Position numbers and translations under genes: made by a program
The notes under the pieces: generated by a model
What the model was told of the DNA's origin: nothing
Seen by the model: the letters and a program-made list of their open reading frames with translations, nothing else
The model's database searches: none
Origin: JAJPJX01 sp964568355
Lineage (GTDB): Bacteria; Acidobacteriota; Terriglobia; Bryobacterales; Bryobacteraceae
NCBI GenBank assembly: GCA_964568355.1
Contig: CAZMRK010000763.1
Coordinates: 1 to 16,512 of the forward strand
Length of the DNA: 16,512 nucleotides
Direction of reading: 5' to 3'
Shown here: in pieces, positions 14,773 to 16,512 of the stretch
Numbering within the stretch: position 1 is the first letter of the stretch
Layout: every line of letters begins with the position of its first letter

Positions 14773-16263
14773 TCAGGCGTCGGCAGCCTTCTTCAGCGGT
14801 CCCTTCTTGCCGCCCAGCGCCGCGCGCACCCCGGCGCCATAGGCTGGATCGACCTTCGTGAACAGCGCAAGCTGTCTCTCGACAATCTCCTGCGGCACCC
14901 CCTGCATCGCTTCGGCGATGTTCGAAAACAGGCGCTGCTTCTGCCCGTCGTCGAATAGCCGGAACAACGCCCGCGGCTGGCTGAAATCATCGTTGCCCTC
15001 GCGATGGTCATAGCGCGCCGCATCGCCGGAGATCCGCAGCGGAGGCTCCGCCACTGCCGGATTCTGCACCGGACCCTGGAAGCTGTTCGGCTCGTAGTAA
15101 GCGTCCGGATTCCCGGTATCGTTGCGGAAAAACCGCATCGCGCCGTCTTTATGATAATGGTGGACCGGGCACTTGGGCGCGTTCACCGGCAGCGCTTCAT
15201 AGTGCGTTCCCAGCCGGTACCGATGCGCGTCCGCGTAGGAAAACAGGCGCGCCTGCAGCATCTTGTCCGGGCTGAACCCGATGCCCGGCACCCTGTTCGA
15301 AGGGCTGAAAGCCGCCTGCTCGACCTCGGCAAAGTAGTTCTCCGGGTTGCGGTTCAGTTCCACCACGCCCACGTCGACTAACGGATAGTCGGTATGCGGC
15401 CAGACCTTCGTCAAGTCGAAGGGATTGTAGGATGTCTTCTCGGCATCGGCCTCCGGCATGATCTGCACCTTCAGGGCCCACCGTGGATACTCGCCGCGCT
15501 CGATCGAGCCGTACAAATCCTCCTGATAGCTTTCCCGGCTGCGGCCGATGACCTCGGCAGCCTCGGCGTTGGTCAGATAGCGATGCCCCTGCTGCGTCTT
15601 GAAATGGAACTTCACCCAGTAGCGCTCCTGCTTCGCGTTCCAGAAGCTATAGGTGTGGCTGCCGTAGCCGTTCATAAACCGCGGGCTCGGCGGCAGTCCG
15701 CGATCGGACATCAGAATGGTCACCTGGTGCAAGCTTTCCGGGCTCAGCGACCAGAAATCCCACATGGCCGTGGCGCTGCGCAGATTGGTTCTCGGGTGGC
15801 GCTTTTGCGTGTGAATAAAATCCGGAAATTTGAGCGGGTCGCGGACAAAAAACACGGGCGTGTTGTTGCCCACCAGATCCCAATTGCCCTCTTCGGTATA
15901 GAACTTGATGGCGAACCCGCGCACGTCCCGTTCGGCATCGGCCGCACCTTGCTCGCCCGCTACCGTGGAAAATCGGATCAACAGATCTGTTTTCTTGCCT
16001 ACGCTGCTAAAGATCTTCGCGCACGTGTACCGGGTGATGTCCTGGGTGATGGTCAGGGTCCCGAACGCTCCCCAGCCCTTGGCGTGGACGACCCGTTCGG
16101 GAATACGCTCGCGATTCTGATGCGCGAGCTTTTCGATCAGCTCGTAATCCTCCAGCAGAACCGGGCCCCTGGGCCCTGCGGTGAGGGTGTTCTGGTTATC
16201 GGCGATCGGCGCGCCGGCCGTAGTGGTAAGATGCTGGCTTTTTTGATCCGCTTGGTCACTCAT
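14773..16263 (-). CDS. katA: Monofunctional haem catalase, small-subunit clade 3 type
   Basis: A 496-residue cytoplasmic catalase that dismutates hydrogen peroxide to water and oxygen. Catalytic residues are all present with standard spacing: distal H60 in V-V-H-A-K-G, N133 in V-G-N-N-T-P-V-F-F, and proximal haem ligand Y343 in R-L-F-S-Y with R339. The 73- and 283-residue offsets from the histidine equal those of human catalase (H75, N148, Y358). Length and the K-F-H-F-K-T-Q-Q-G segment (218-226) indicate a small-subunit, probably NADPH-binding enzyme rather than the large KatE type. The residue after H-A-K-G is tryptophan (W64), where serine or alanine is commoner. There is no signal peptide. 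It converges on the sialidase-fold gene with 17 bp between and is a separate transcription unit. Upstream palindromes suggest peroxide- or metal-responsive control. The symbol katA reflects the family, not a proven orthologue. Confidence 0.96.
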   Translation of the reverse strand: MSDQADQKSQHLTTTAGAPIADNQNTLTAGPRGPVLLEDYELIEKLAHQNRERIPERVVHAKGWGAFGTLTITQDITRYTCAKIFSSVGKKTDLLIRFSTVAGEQGAADAERDVRGFAIKFYTEEGNWDLVGNNTPVFFVRDPLKFPDFIHTQKRHPRTNLRSATAMWDFWSLSPESLHQVTILMSDRGLPPSPRFMNGYGSHTYSFWNAKQERYWVKFHFKTQQGHRYLTNAEAAEVIGRSRESYQEDLYGSIERGEYPRWALKVQIMPEADAEKTSYNPFDLTKVWPHTDYPLVDVGVVELNRNPENYFAEVEQAAFSPSNRVPGIGFSPDKMLQARLFSYADAHRYRLGTHYEALPVNAPKCPVHHYHKDGAMRFFRNDTGNPDAYYEPNSFQGPVQNPAVAEPPLRISGDAARYDHREGNDDFSQPRALFRLFDDGQKQRLFSNIAEAMQGVPQEIVERQLALFTKVDPAYGAGVRAALGGKKGPLKKAADA

Positions 16264-16324
16264 AGCAGGAATCTCAACCTCAGCCTACGGCAATTCCCCA
16301 TACTCTGCAAAGCCAGCGGCGCGG

Positions 16325-16335
16325 ATTGTAACAAT
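16325..16335. promoter_or_regulatory. Palindrome in catalase promoter, possible operator overlapping the -10 box
   Basis: ATTGT-A-ACAAT is a perfect 11-bp palindrome around one base, followed by a further ATTGT at 16337-16341. Read on the minus strand it contains TACAAT, a five-of-six match to the -10 consensus, about 60 bp before the catalase ATG. AT-rich palindromes of this kind in catalase promoters are typical of Fur/PerR-family control. The binding protein is inferred. Confidence 0.4.
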
Positions 16336-16346
16336 GATTGTGAAAT

Positions 16347-16360
16347 TACACGCTAGTGTA
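16347..16360. repeat. Inverted repeat upstream of catalase
   Basis: TACAC (16347-16351) and GTGTA (16356-16360) form a perfect 5-bp inverted repeat around GCTA, 11 bp beyond the ATTGTAACAAT palindrome. It sits where an activator or second operator could lie relative to the proposed -10 box. No family can be assigned. Confidence 0.35.
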
Positions 16361-16408
16361 GAAACGACGCTGCAAACCGGGTACAGGCACACGGCTGTCC
16401 GGTTAAAG

Positions 16409-16419
16409 GTCTAATAGAC
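16409..16419. repeat. Short perfect palindrome upstream of catalase
   Basis: GTCTA-A-TAGAC is a perfect palindrome around one base, about 150 bp upstream of the catalase start. It differs in sequence from the two nearer palindromes, so it is not another copy of the same site. It could belong to the gene beyond the window. Confidence 0.3.
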
Positions 16420-16512
16420 TGAGTTGGTTAGCCGGGGTGCGGATCTCCGATTCGGGAGAAGGTTGCTCGAAGAGCTGTGAAATCGGCGTTTTTTCAAAAA
16501 GGCTGAGGCCCA

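Larger units (their letters stand above)
16264..16512. other. Non-coding region upstream of catalase
   Basis: These 249 bp reach the window edge and hold no supported coding frame. They should contain the catalase promoter. A candidate minus-strand -10 box TACAAT (16330-16325) lies in one of the palindromes listed separately, but no good -35 box is correctly spaced. A further small inverted repeat, TCTCC/GGAGA (16444-16448 and 16455-16459), lies nearer the window edge. Confidence 0.5.

Noticed and set aside
15394..16356. A 320-codon plus-strand frame opposite catalase
   Set aside because: The catalase reading is certain and the opposite frame has no ribosome binding site or motif.
16490..16500. 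TTTTT-C-AAAAA at the window edge as a terminator or promoter element
   Set aside because: Loop of one base cannot form a hairpin with this stem, and there is no GC-rich stem beside it.

Overview
The window is GC-rich, fully bacterial chromosomal DNA. It carries two very large outer-membrane proteins of the carboxypeptidase-regulatory-domain/Oar-like TonB-receptor type, a single-chain pyruvate carboxylase, a Tat-exported sialidase-fold protein and a small-subunit catalase. Expansion of such Oar-like receptors, together with sialidase-fold proteins, is typical of Acidobacteriota, especially the Solibacter/Bryobacter group. That assignment is an inference from gene content; no rRNA or marker gene is present. 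I see no RNA genes, insertion sequences, CRISPR arrays or phage genes.

Layout. Positions 1-557 hold the start of a PLP aminotransferase and, upstream of it on the same minus strand, a small exported cytochrome c. A 244-bp divergent region follows. On the plus strand come an Oar-like receptor (802-3858) and a complete pyruvate carboxylase (3923-7360). A minus-strand operon, read from high to low coordinates, encodes a FadR-type GntR regulator (10248-9568), an HpcH/HpaI-family aldolase (9555-8767) and an MFS organic-anion transporter (8765-7512). The last gene probably starts at a TTG one base after the aldolase stop codon. Divergent from this operon are a second Oar-like receptor (10359-13541) and a Tat-exported sialidase-fold protein (13541-14755), which overlap by one base. 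A clade 3-type catalase (16263-14773, minus) converges on them, with a 249-bp non-coding stretch upstream that holds several short palindromes.

The most interesting part is the divergent five-gene locus 7512-14755. It reads as a regulated uptake and breakdown module. A surface-processing enzyme and an outer-membrane receptor lie on one side. An inner-membrane organic-anion transporter, a retro-aldol enzyme that should release pyruvate, and a regulator lie on the other. The 110-bp intergenic region contains two divergent promoters, each with a perfect TTGACA -35 box and 17-bp spacing. Each -35 box lies inside one copy of a 12-bp GntR-like operator candidate, and the two copies are 21 bp (two helical turns) apart in opposite orientation. 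The predicted regulator transcript starts at or next to its start codon, so it would be leaderless. The substrate is not identifiable from sequence. The neighbouring pyruvate carboxylase could use the pyruvate produced, but nothing in the sequence shows co-regulation.
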